From: CAYPXN01 sp964414715
GTDB taxonomy: Bacteria; UBA10199; JADFYH01
Assembly: GCA_964414715.1 (NCBI GenBank)
Contig: CAYPXN010000084.1
Location: 1-36,382 of the forward strand
DNA: 36,382 nucleotides
Reading direction: 5' to 3'
Shown here: piece by piece, positions 24,061 to 31,512 of the stretch
Numbering within the stretch: the stretch's first letter is position 1
Layout of the letters: every line of letters begins with the position of its first letter
Program-made: the position numbers and the translations under genes
The notes under the pieces: generated by a model
The model's input: only the letters and a program-made list of their open reading frames with translations
Told to the model about the DNA's origin: nothing
Databases searched by the model: none

Positions 24061-25365
24061 ATGTCTTTTCAGAAATTTTTCTCTATATTTGTGTTTTTGC
24101 TTCTTCTTTGTAATTTCTCTTGCCGTCCGGTGGAGAAAAAACAAAACAATCCTCCATTGTCACAGAATGATTTTCAGAATAACCTGAGCCTCAATGATAA
24201 AATTTCAAAGGCGGCTTATATTCTAGTTGCCGAAGTGGTGAGGGTTGAGTCTTGGAAAAAAAGTCAGGACAAGTGGGTGCTGACGCTGAAACCTGAAAAA
24301 ATTCTGAAAGGGTCGCCTACTTCTTCCTTAAAGGTATTTGTTCCCAAATTATTTCCGACAGAAGATCTTCCCCTGAAAGAAGGGGAGCGGGCCTTGATTC
24401 TTCTTGAGGAATTGCCTTCCTATACCGCATGGAAAGATCTGATTGAAGGGGGAGTGCGCTATGGTCTTTTGGGGAACAAAGAAGGAGTGGTGGAAACGGC
24501 CGCCGATATTTCTTTTTACTCAGCTTATATCGGCCAGATTCTTGGTTTTGAAAAAATAAAGGACGAAAATGAAAAAGACAAGAAACTCAAAGCTTATTTG
24601 ATGGAGTTTCTTTCCAAAAATCCTGCGGGAGTTTTGGCAACAGAAGTTACAGAGTCCTATTTCCGTCATTTTGCTCCCCTGAATTTGCAGAGTTCGGATT
24701 TAGATTTTTGGTTATCTCGCTTGAAAGATCCCAATTTTTCTTCTGCAGCAAAAATTATTGCAATCAAACAGCTGACCACGGTTCAGAGCTCTGCAATGCA
24801 TGAGATGTTGAAACAATTGTTTTGTCTTCCTCCAACAGAAATGTGTTTGCGAGTGGCAGAAAGTTTGGAATCCCAAGGGATTGAGTTGCCTTATTATGAG
24901 TATGAAAGTTCCATTCAGAAGGGCCCGACGGATTTGAGTGTGGGTTTGTTGGTTATTCTGGCGAGACATCAACGAAAAGACACTTTCGCAATTTTTGAAA
25001 AATATTTGAAGGCTGAAAAATCTGAAAAAGAAGCCTCGACACTGGTGGAAGCTCTGGGAGATTTTCAGACTCCGGAAGCAGAACGTTTAGTTCTGAGTTA
25101 TGCGAAGGATCCCCGTTATTATGTGAGAATTGCAGTGGCTACAAGTTTGGGGAAACTCAAAAGCACGCGAGGGATTCCGGTTTTGGAAACTTATTTACAA
25201 ACAAAAGATCCTTCAATGGTTACCGTAACCGCTCAAGCCCTTAAACAAATTGGAACTCCAAAAGCCCTTGAAACCCTCGGAAAATATTATGAGATGGGCC
25301 ATCATGGACATTGGGAACCTGTAGAGGGACCTCAACATTTCAACCTGCCTCCTGCGAATCCTTGA
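24061..25365 (+). CDS. Putative lipoprotein with HEAT-like repeats
   Basis: The protein has 434 residues. The N-terminus (MSFQKFFSIFVFLLLLCNFSCRPVE) looks like a lipoprotein signal; FSC is the better lipidation site, although the -3 residue is not the usual leucine. Residues about 45-150 form a domain with AAYILVAEVVRVESW and LKVFVPKLFP, resembling the beta-rich first domain of proteins that measure peptide or metal exposure, but I do not recognise it. Residues about 210-420 are helical repeats; the last three (ASTLVEALGDFQTPEAERL, RIAVATSLGKLKSTRG, VTVTAQALKQIGTPKALE) are clear HEAT repeats. It ends in a His/Pro-rich tail with HHGHWEP. Function unknown; probably a protein-binding scaffold on a membrane. 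The ATG has no clear ribosome site. Confidence 0.7.
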   Translation: MSFQKFFSIFVFLLLLCNFSCRPVEKKQNNPPLSQNDFQNNLSLNDKISKAAYILVAEVVRVESWKKSQDKWVLTLKPEKILKGSPTSSLKVFVPKLFPTEDLPLKEGERALILLEELPSYTAWKDLIEGGVRYGLLGNKEGVVETAADISFYSAYIGQILGFEKIKDENEKDKKLKAYLMEFLSKNPAGVLATEVTESYFRHFAPLNLQSSDLDFWLSRLKDPNFSSAAKIIAIKQLTTVQSSAMHEMLKQLFCLPPTEMCLRVAESLESQGIELPYYEYESSIQKGPTDLSVGLLVILARHQRKDTFAIFEKYLKAEKSEKEASTLVEALGDFQTPEAERLVLSYAKDPRYYVRIAVATSLGKLKSTRGIPVLETYLQTKDPSMVTVTAQALKQIGTPKALETLGKYYEMGHHGHWEPVEGPQHFNLPPANP

Positions 25366-25389
25366 TTCATGGGTTAACTTCTTTCATCC

Positions 25390-25416
25390 GCAACTTTTTT
25401 TGTCATTTGAGGAATA
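25390..25416 (+). promoter_or_regulatory. Possible weak copy of the sigma-28-like promoter
   Basis: GCAACTTT, 11 bases, GAGGAATA. The -35 part matches the other copies at 7 of 8 positions, but the -10 part matches GCCGATAA at only 4. It is listed because spacing is identical and the distance to the ATG (32 bases) equals that of functional-looking copies. Confidence 0.35.
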
Positions 25417-25448
25417 TGTCTCTGGGCTAAGGCATAAGAGGCGTGCAA

Positions 25449-27623
25449 ATGACAAATATTCTTGCCCGGAGATCATCTCTGGGTGTGTCGCATTCTTTGT
25501 TGAGTAATACTCAACTGGAAATGGATGCGATGACTTCCAATTTTATTGAGGGTGCAACAGACTGGCGTTCGCTCGTGGCGATGAGTGTGGGCGGTCTTGC
25601 CTATCGTGTAACGAAGTTGGGGGCGATGTCGATGGGAGCAAGATTCTTGTCTCCTGTATTTGCTTTAATGTCAGAAGTGACAGTGTATCGGGGAACGCAA
25701 AATCTTCTCACTTCTCCCTTTTCCCCTTTGCCTTCTTCTTCCTGGTCCACAGACTTCATCAATTTTGCTTCTCTCAAATTTTTTGGCTTAGCAGCGCACA
25801 ACGCAAATCCCATTTTATCTCATGCGATTCAGGATGTGGGCATGCTGGCCGGTCATCATTTGGCTTATGGATTGAATTTGGCGATTCGTCCGGAGGGAAG
25901 TCTTTTCGAGCAATTGCTTCATGCGGAAGTAATGAATCTGCAAATGCAGGCAGGAATGGCCTTGGGAGGACTGCTTACAGGAAATCGTTTGCAGATGTGG
26001 GAGAGAAGCTTGGATTCGCACAATTTTATTGATTCCGCAAAAAAATCAGAATCATTTCAAGAAGCCCCTCCATTACTTGAGATGTCTTCACCTAGAGAAG
26101 TGTCTGACATTACAGCAGCTACACGAAAAATTATGGATTTGTTCCATCGAGCAAAAACAGAAAGGCTTGAAGCCATTGAAGGATCACTCCCAGAAGAAAA
26201 AAACAATATTCGCAGACGATTTTTGGAAGAAGAAAGAAGGCGATTGAATGATTTTCAATCTGAAGAGCTGGGAGGTGTTTTAACCTTTTTGGAAAGTTTG
26301 AGACCGCTTTATTTAAGGCATATTATGGTGAGTAGGGATGCCTTTGGGTGGAATCGGGATCTCGTCACAAAAATTGTAAGAATGCAGCGTGAAGAAGGCG
26401 CTTATGATTTGTTTGTAACCCAAAATGATGCGGGAAGAGATGTGTTTTATTTTGCCGCCACCGGCGATCTTCCTCTTGTGCAAAGATGGGCAAGAGGAGG
26501 GGAACTTGCACCCAAAATCATTCAAGTGACAAACAATACAGGCGATTTCAAAATAGATGAAATTCTTTTTCTAAACTTACATAGGCTTTCCGTCTTTCAA
26601 GATGTGGTGGGGGATGAAAAAGTAGAACGCTTAAGAGCAGAGTTGAGAAGAGATGGAACTTTTCCTCATCCTGTTCAGGTGCATTTTTATCCCAAGATGG
26701 GTCAATTGGTTTTGGGAGATGGCCATCATCATGCTTTGGCTGCTTTGAGAGAGGGTTATTCTTTTATTGGGGCGCGCTTTAAAGGCAGGTTAAGTCCGCC
26801 GGCTGCTCAACCGATTGCTTTATCTGAAATGCGTAGGGTGAGCATGGCAGAGTTGAAGCGTTTACAGGAAGAACGTGATCATGGTCAGGGTATGACGATG
26901 GGTAGTCTTGAGGAATTGGCGAGAGAGGAAGAGAGAGAGGTGGAAGTTCGTAGAGTAGTTGCAAGAACCCTTGAAATTGTATCGGGGCTTCCTCCTTTCA
27001 ACACTGCGGTTCCACGATTACGCACTCCCGGAGATTATCCGGGGAGAAAAGGGGGAAGTAGTCAGGCGGCGGTGGAAGCTTTGGCAAGAATGAAAGGAAC
27101 TTCGCTTGTTTACATGGATAACGAAAATCCTCACCATGCCTTTCAAGCCTTGTATCGTTTGTTAAAACAGTCTGGATCAATTGAAGAAGGGGTCCTGGCA
27201 TTAAGATCGGGTGAAAGAATTATTGGGTATCAAAAATTTAACTTAGAAAAAGAAGCAAATGTGTGGAAGCTCACTTTTATGTATGTTTGGGTGGATGAGG
27301 CATTCCGTGGAAATTCCTATCGTGACCAGTTCCAAAAAAATATTTTGGCAGCAACGCTTCTTGTATTGAGAAAGCGGAGTGAAGCTTTGGAGATGACCTT
27401 TCATCAAGTCCGTAATCCTTATAACGTGGATCGTTATTTAGCAGCGGGTTTGGAGTGTGTGGAAGAAGAAGTTTTCGTGGAGGATGAAGATACTCCTTAT
27501 TCTTGGGGAGCCCCTTCACCCGCTTCATTTGTAGCACTTTCCGCTCCCCCCGATCCTGCTTATCGAATTCGCTTTCCTGGCCAGATGTTGAATGGCTTGG
27601 AGATTCCGCCTCACAACTTTTAA
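25449..27623 (+). CDS. Modular protein: shared helical module, ParB-like domain and GNAT-like domain
   Basis: The protein has 724 residues. The ATG is chosen over a GTG two codons upstream because MTNILARRSSLG aligns with the start of the next gene's product (MTNVLSRRAALGG). Residues 1-185 are the shared Gly/Ala-rich module. About 190-275 are charged and probably coiled-coil. About 365-445 look like the ParB/sulfiredoxin-type domain: IDEILFLNLHRLSVFQD, then VLGDGHHHALAALREGY, in which DGHHHALAAL fits the usual DGHHRxxAL. About 550-690 look like a GNAT acetyltransferase: IIGYQKFNLE, VDEAFRGNSYRDQF for the acetyl-CoA loop, and HQVRNPYNVDRYLAAGLE. ParB-type folds can bind CTP or ATP and some are kinases or nucleases; the activity here is unknown. 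No signal peptide. Confidence 0.75.
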   Translation: MTNILARRSSLGVSHSLLSNTQLEMDAMTSNFIEGATDWRSLVAMSVGGLAYRVTKLGAMSMGARFLSPVFALMSEVTVYRGTQNLLTSPFSPLPSSSWSTDFINFASLKFFGLAAHNANPILSHAIQDVGMLAGHHLAYGLNLAIRPEGSLFEQLLHAEVMNLQMQAGMALGGLLTGNRLQMWERSLDSHNFIDSAKKSESFQEAPPLLEMSSPREVSDITAATRKIMDLFHRAKTERLEAIEGSLPEEKNNIRRRFLEEERRRLNDFQSEELGGVLTFLESLRPLYLRHIMVSRDAFGWNRDLVTKIVRMQREEGAYDLFVTQNDAGRDVFYFAATGDLPLVQRWARGGELAPKIIQVTNNTGDFKIDEILFLNLHRLSVFQDVVGDEKVERLRAELRRDGTFPHPVQVHFYPKMGQLVLGDGHHHALAALREGYSFIGARFKGRLSPPAAQPIALSEMRRVSMAELKRLQEERDHGQGMTMGSLEELAREEEREVEVRRVVARTLEIVSGLPPFNTAVPRLRTPGDYPGRKGGSSQAAVEALARMKGTSLVYMDNENPHHAFQALYRLLKQSGSIEEGVLALRSGERIIGYQKFNLEKEANVWKLTFMYVWVDEAFRGNSYRDQFQKNILAATLLVLRKRSEALEMTFHQVRNPYNVDRYLAAGLECVEEEVFVEDEDTPYSWGAPSPASFVALSAPPDPAYRIRFPGQMLNGLEIPPHNF

Positions 27624-27639
27624 TAAAATCCGACGATAA
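27613..27639 (+). promoter_or_regulatory. Sigma-28-like promoter overlapping the end of the preceding gene
   Basis: ACAACTTT, 11 bases, GACGATAA. The -35 part is identical to those at 160 and 31458, and the -10 part matches GCCGATAA at 7 of 8 positions. It spans the last codons and stop of the upstream gene. The next ATG is only 8 bases past the -10 element, so a message from here would be nearly leaderless. Confidence 0.55.
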
Positions 27640-27647
27640 ACTGAAGC

Positions 27648-28985
27648 ATGACCAATGTGTTAAGTCGGCGTGCGGCTTTGGGTGGACTCACCTCCCGGCT
27701 GAATAGCCAACAATTACAAATGGATGCCTTTACCGAGGATTTGTCCCAACAATCCTCTTCTGGAATTCTTGCCTTGGCGGGAGCTTCTTTATTTGGGCGT
27801 CTTGTAGGCGTGGGTATGGCAGGTATGGGCATGCGTGCCGGCTTTTCTCCTTTGCTGACGCGAGGAGCTTATCACGCTTCTTCTCTCCTGGCTGAAGTGG
27901 GAACGTATCGAACGCTCACGCAGGGATTTCCCCATGCTTTTGAAAGAGAAGCGTTTGTCTCCGATCTTTTGACTTTTGGAATTCTCAGAACTGCAGGCAT
28001 TTTGGGTGAAGGACGCAATCCGATTGCTGTGCATGCTCTTCAAAGTGGGGGAGCAGTGCTGGCCCAGAATTTGGCTTATCGTGCAGGCTGGATCAAGGAA
28101 GCTCCTCAGGGAACGATTCTTCAACAATTGATTCATTCAGAATTTTTTAATCTCAAACAAAATGTCTCGATGGGCCTTATGCATTGGGCAACGGGTGGAA
28201 GAGTTTTACAGATAGAAAAATTGCAGGAAGCGCAATTGGAAGCGATGTTTCCCCTGTCTGCCGAAAGTAATCGTAGTTTTGTACAAGAAAATTTATTTGT
28301 GATGGGCAGTCAGAAGCCTCAACAACGGCTGGCAGATTTAGTAGCGGAAAAAATCATAAAGACAGGGAGGGCTGGGAATCGAGGAGAAACTTTCATCTTT
28401 GTTAATCCCATTGCGTCTTTGTCGAGGCCTCGTGATTTTTCACCCTATACTCCAGCAGAAGAGTTTGAAATTGCTCGGGATGGTGAAATGAAATTGATGG
28501 CTCGAATCTCGCAGAGAGAAAATTCATTTGATGGAATGAGATATACACTGAATTATTATCTCAATGGTGCCTATGTGGGTTATTTAACCCATCAAGTAAT
28601 TCCTGAAACCACAACTCTCCGTTTGATTGACATGAAGATTTCTTCGGCAATGCAGGGGCAAAATTTGGGTAAAGTGATTATGTTGTATCACCTTTATCAG
28701 GCGCATGTTGCAGGATGGCAATTCATGCGTGATCTCATCACCAATCCAAAACTGATTCAAACTGCAAACAGACCTTTTCAGGATGGTTTGAATATGTATC
28801 TTCCAGATGCCAGGGTATGGGTGTTAGCCATGACAATGGATCCTTATGAACCTGAAATGCAAGTGAGAGAGCCGGCTCATGTTTTATATGAAACCGATAC
28901 TTCCACTTGGACACCGAATGCATATATGGCTTATCGTATTACAGGAACTCCTAACCCCGCTTTGTTTGCAGGGCGAGAACAGTAA
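27648..28985 (+). CDS. Modular protein: shared helical module with GNAT-like domain
   Basis: The protein has 445 residues and is a close relative of the preceding gene's product over residues 1-190, with shared LNSQQLQMDAF, EVGTYR, ILQQLIHSEFFNL and a Gly/Ala-rich core. About 205-290 are unassigned. About 295-400 look like a GNAT acetyltransferase: YTLNYYLNGAYVGYLTHQVI, the strand TLRLIDMKIS, the acetyl-CoA loop SAMQGQNLGKVIM, then a helix and an Asn-containing segment (LITNPKLIQTANRPF). Compared with the upstream protein it lacks the ParB-like part, so the pair looks like a duplication followed by domain loss or gain. The gap is 24 bases; co-transcription and a separate internal promoter are both possible. 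Confidence 0.75.
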   Translation: MTNVLSRRAALGGLTSRLNSQQLQMDAFTEDLSQQSSSGILALAGASLFGRLVGVGMAGMGMRAGFSPLLTRGAYHASSLLAEVGTYRTLTQGFPHAFEREAFVSDLLTFGILRTAGILGEGRNPIAVHALQSGGAVLAQNLAYRAGWIKEAPQGTILQQLIHSEFFNLKQNVSMGLMHWATGGRVLQIEKLQEAQLEAMFPLSAESNRSFVQENLFVMGSQKPQQRLADLVAEKIIKTGRAGNRGETFIFVNPIASLSRPRDFSPYTPAEEFEIARDGEMKLMARISQRENSFDGMRYTLNYYLNGAYVGYLTHQVIPETTTLRLIDMKISSAMQGQNLGKVIMLYHLYQAHVAGWQFMRDLITNPKLIQTANRPFQDGLNMYLPDARVWVLAMTMDPYEPEMQVREPAHVLYETDTSTWTPNAYMAYRITGTPNPALFAGREQ

Positions 28986-28995
28986 ATTCTGACTA

Positions 28996-29024
28996 TTGAC
29001 CCACTCTTCAAGGAAAGTTAGAGA
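28996..29024 (+). promoter_or_regulatory. Candidate sigma-70 promoter of rimO
   Basis: TTGACC, 17 bases, TAGAGA, just 9 bases before the rimO ATG. Matches are 5 of 6 and 4 of 6. The short distance would leave almost no leader, so support is modest. Confidence 0.3.
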
Positions 29025-29033
29025 AGCTTCCTC

Positions 29034-30437
29034 ATGACAGAATCAATTACAAACAAAAAAATCTGCCTCGTTTCTCTCGGTTGCCCCAAAAATTTGGTGG
29101 ATGCTGAGATGATGCTGGGTTTTCTTGCAAAAGATGGTTTTGGTTTTTCCACCAACCCCGCCGAGAGTGATGTGATCGTTGTGAATACCTGTGGCTTCGT
29201 TGAAGATTCCAAAAAAGAATCCATCGATCAGATTTTGAAAATGGCGGAGTACAAAGAGAGTGGAAATTGCAAGGTCTTGGTTGCAACAGGTTGTCTTTCG
29301 CAGCGCTATAGCAAAACCTTGGAACACGATTTGCCGGAAGTGGATGCCTTTGTGGGGCTGGGAGAATTTGATAAATTGTCGGGGATTTTGAGGGAACAGT
29401 TTTCAGAAAAACATAAGAAGGTTTATGTAAATGAAAACTTCGAGAGAGATCCCCTGAAGAAAAACCTGAGTGAGTTTACCACCCATCGCCAAATTCTTCC
29501 CGATCCGGATCTTCCCCGAATACTTGCGACCCCCAAACATTTTACCTATGTGAAAATCTCCGAAGGTTGTTCGCATCGTTGTTCTTTCTGCATTATCCCG
29601 CATATTCGTGGTGATTTGAAAAGTCGTCCCATTGATTCCGTGGTGCGAGAAGTAAGTGCTTTGGTGACTCAGGGTACAAAAGAGTTCAATTTGATTGCCC
29701 AGGATTTGAATGAATACGGAAAAGATTTGCGCAATGGCTCCAATCTTACCCAATTGCTGGAAGAACTTGAAAAAATTCCCGGTGATTTCTGGATTCGTCC
29801 TCTTTACATGTATCCACTGGAGTTTACAGATCGCCTGATCGATGTGATGAAAAATTCTGAACATTTGGTGAAGTATGTAGACATGCCTTTGCAGCATATC
29901 AACGATCGTGTGATGCGTTCGATGAAACGGGGTTCTCCTTCTCGTTATGTTCGTCAAGTTTTGGACAAACTCAAAACAGCGATGCCTGATATTGCAATTC
30001 GTACGACTTTCATTGTGGGATATCCTGGAGAAACAAATGAAGAGTTTGAGGAACTTTATCAGTTTGTGAAAGATTACAAATTTCAGCATGTGGGGGTATT
30101 TAAATATTCCCAGGAAGAAGGAACTCTTGCCGCGGATTTGCCGGAACAAATTCCGGATGAAATCAAGGAAGAACGTTTTGATCGCCTCATGCGCTTGCAG
30201 CAAAAAATTTCCCTCGAAAATAATCAGAACTTGATGGGAAAAACGATGCGTTTTCTCTGTGAAAGAGTTTCCGAACGTCCTGGCTACATGCAGGGACGTC
30301 TTGCGATTCAGGCCCCTGAAATCGATGGTCTTACCTATCTAAAAGTTACGCAACAAATTCCCTCATCCGGCGATTTCCTGAATGTAAAAATATGCAAGGC
30401 AGAAGAATACGATTTGCAGGCTGAAATCGTTTCTTGA
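29034..30437 (+). CDS. rimO: Ribosomal protein S12 methylthiotransferase RimO
   Basis: The protein has 467 residues. It adds a methylthio group to Asp88 of ribosomal protein S12, using two iron-sulfur clusters and SAM. The N-terminal methylthiotransferase domain has its three cluster cysteines (C17 in SLGCPKN, C53 in NTCGF, C87 in ATGCLSQRY). The radical SAM site is C179, C183, C186 in EGCSHRCSFCIIPHIRG. The C-terminal part has the TRAM region, including GRLAIQAPEIDG. SLGCPKNLVD and the PHIRGDLKSRP stretch mark RimO rather than MiaB. It is a housekeeping gene set between members of the modular family, and its stop codon lies 6 bases before the ATG of the next gene. Confidence 0.96.
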   Translation: MTESITNKKICLVSLGCPKNLVDAEMMLGFLAKDGFGFSTNPAESDVIVVNTCGFVEDSKKESIDQILKMAEYKESGNCKVLVATGCLSQRYSKTLEHDLPEVDAFVGLGEFDKLSGILREQFSEKHKKVYVNENFERDPLKKNLSEFTTHRQILPDPDLPRILATPKHFTYVKISEGCSHRCSFCIIPHIRGDLKSRPIDSVVREVSALVTQGTKEFNLIAQDLNEYGKDLRNGSNLTQLLEELEKIPGDFWIRPLYMYPLEFTDRLIDVMKNSEHLVKYVDMPLQHINDRVMRSMKRGSPSRYVRQVLDKLKTAMPDIAIRTTFIVGYPGETNEEFEELYQFVKDYKFQHVGVFKYSQEEGTLAADLPEQIPDEIKEERFDRLMRLQQKISLENNQNLMGKTMRFLCERVSERPGYMQGRLAIQAPEIDGLTYLKVTQQIPSSGDFLNVKICKAEEYDLQAEIVS

Positions 30438-30442
30438 TTTCT

Positions 30443-31369
30443 ATGGGCACACGATACCTTCAATATAGACCGGAGCTTTATGCTTCGAGTATGGCGGACG
30501 CTTCCATTCTGGAAGAAACCCGTCCGGGAGCCATTTCACCCGATTTGGAAAAACAGATTCTGGAAGTGAATCCCTTCGCCTTGATTGATCGTGATGGAGA
30601 TGGTTTGCGTGAAGTGGACCTCGCAGACATGGATCGGGTGCGACTTCAAAATTCATTTTCTCTGAAACCTTGTTATGATTATTTAAATTTTACTTGTTTT
30701 TTACCATCGCCTTCTTTTCCTTTGGCGACTTATTTTAATGATGAAAAAAATGTGAGTGTTTCGGGGGATCGTCTTACAGCTTTGCCCCGTGCAATGCGTC
30801 CTTTTACAAGAGATCATGATTTTGGAAAAGCCCGGGAGTACTTTGCGCAAGAATACAGGAAATCAGGTTCCCTTTCCGTTTTGGCAGAAAGGCTTGCCTT
30901 GCATCTCTCTGCCACAGCCATTCATTCAGCATCTCCTTTTGAGGGAAACGTTTTACTTGAAAATGAGAATGGTTTTTCACGCACACGGGAAGGTTTCTTG
31001 AGATTTAATTGCACCCTTTTTATCCAGCTTGCCCATTCTGACTTGAAAGATATTTCCCATTTGAAATTTACCTATCTTTATTATTCCAAGGAAAGTGACC
31101 CGGATGCAAAACAGAATTTTACCCCGCCGGATTATTCCAGGCTGGCTTTGGCGGATTATCAAAAAACACAGGCCGTTGCGGTATTGGGAGATTCTGCACA
31201 TCCTGTTTCGGTGTCGGAATCACCGGCTTTGCAGAGCGTTCAATCTCAATATACCCATATGTCACTGGTGGTAACGGGGAATGTCCATTTGCTGATTGAT
31301 AATGATCGGGTGACCGTGCTTCCCCAAAAAGACAGATCCCATCGCTTATTTAAGGGCTCGTTGGAGTAA
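30443..31369 (+). CDS. Unknown protein with a DxDxDG calcium-binding-like motif
   Basis: The protein has 308 residues. The ATG is preferred to a TTG three codons earlier that overlaps the rimO stop; neither has a clear ribosome site, so translation is probably coupled to rimO. There is no signal peptide. DRDGDGLREVDLAD (from residue 49) fits the EF-hand/dockerin-type DxDxDG loop. The central part (LKPCYDYLNFTCFLPSPSFP, DHDFGKAREYFAQEY) is mixed alpha/beta. The C-terminal 100 residues are beta-rich. I do not recognise a family. It sits directly upstream of the FHA/MPN-like modular protein and could be functionally linked to it. Confidence 0.65.
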   Translation: MGTRYLQYRPELYASSMADASILEETRPGAISPDLEKQILEVNPFALIDRDGDGLREVDLADMDRVRLQNSFSLKPCYDYLNFTCFLPSPSFPLATYFNDEKNVSVSGDRLTALPRAMRPFTRDHDFGKAREYFAQEYRKSGSLSVLAERLALHLSATAIHSASPFEGNVLLENENGFSRTREGFLRFNCTLFIQLAHSDLKDISHLKFTYLYYSKESDPDAKQNFTPPDYSRLALADYQKTQAVAVLGDSAHPVSVSESPALQSVQSQYTHMSLVVTGNVHLLIDNDRVTVLPQKDRSHRLFKGSLE

Positions 31370-31457
31370 TGCCGGTTATGAAAAAATTTACACAGATCCG
31401 ACTTTCGAAGGCGTTCTCAACAAGGCCTATCATAGAAATTAATGTTTTTTTCCCTCC

Positions 31458-31484
31458 ACAACTTTTTATCCCTTTTACCGATAG
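31458..31484 (+). promoter_or_regulatory. Sigma-28-like promoter of the FHA/MPN-like gene
   Basis: ACAACTTT, 11 bases, ACCGATAG. The -35 part is identical to the 160 and 27613 copies, and CCGATA is shared with the 160 copy. Transcription would begin near 31491 and give a leader of about 22 bases that contains the AAGGGG ribosome site. This supports the TTG start. Confidence 0.65.
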
Positions 31485-31512
31485 AGGACAAGTAACCAGA
31501 AGGGGAATATAG

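Noticed and set aside
29403..30203. 266-codon open frame on the minus strand
   Set aside because: It lies opposite rimO, which has complete RimO motifs. His/Phe-rich composition is typical of an antisense shadow.
30349..30375. GCAAC...GGCGATTT inside rimO, resembling the sigma-28-like motif
   Set aside because: Both boxes match poorly, it lies in coding sequence, and the next start is about 70 bases away.
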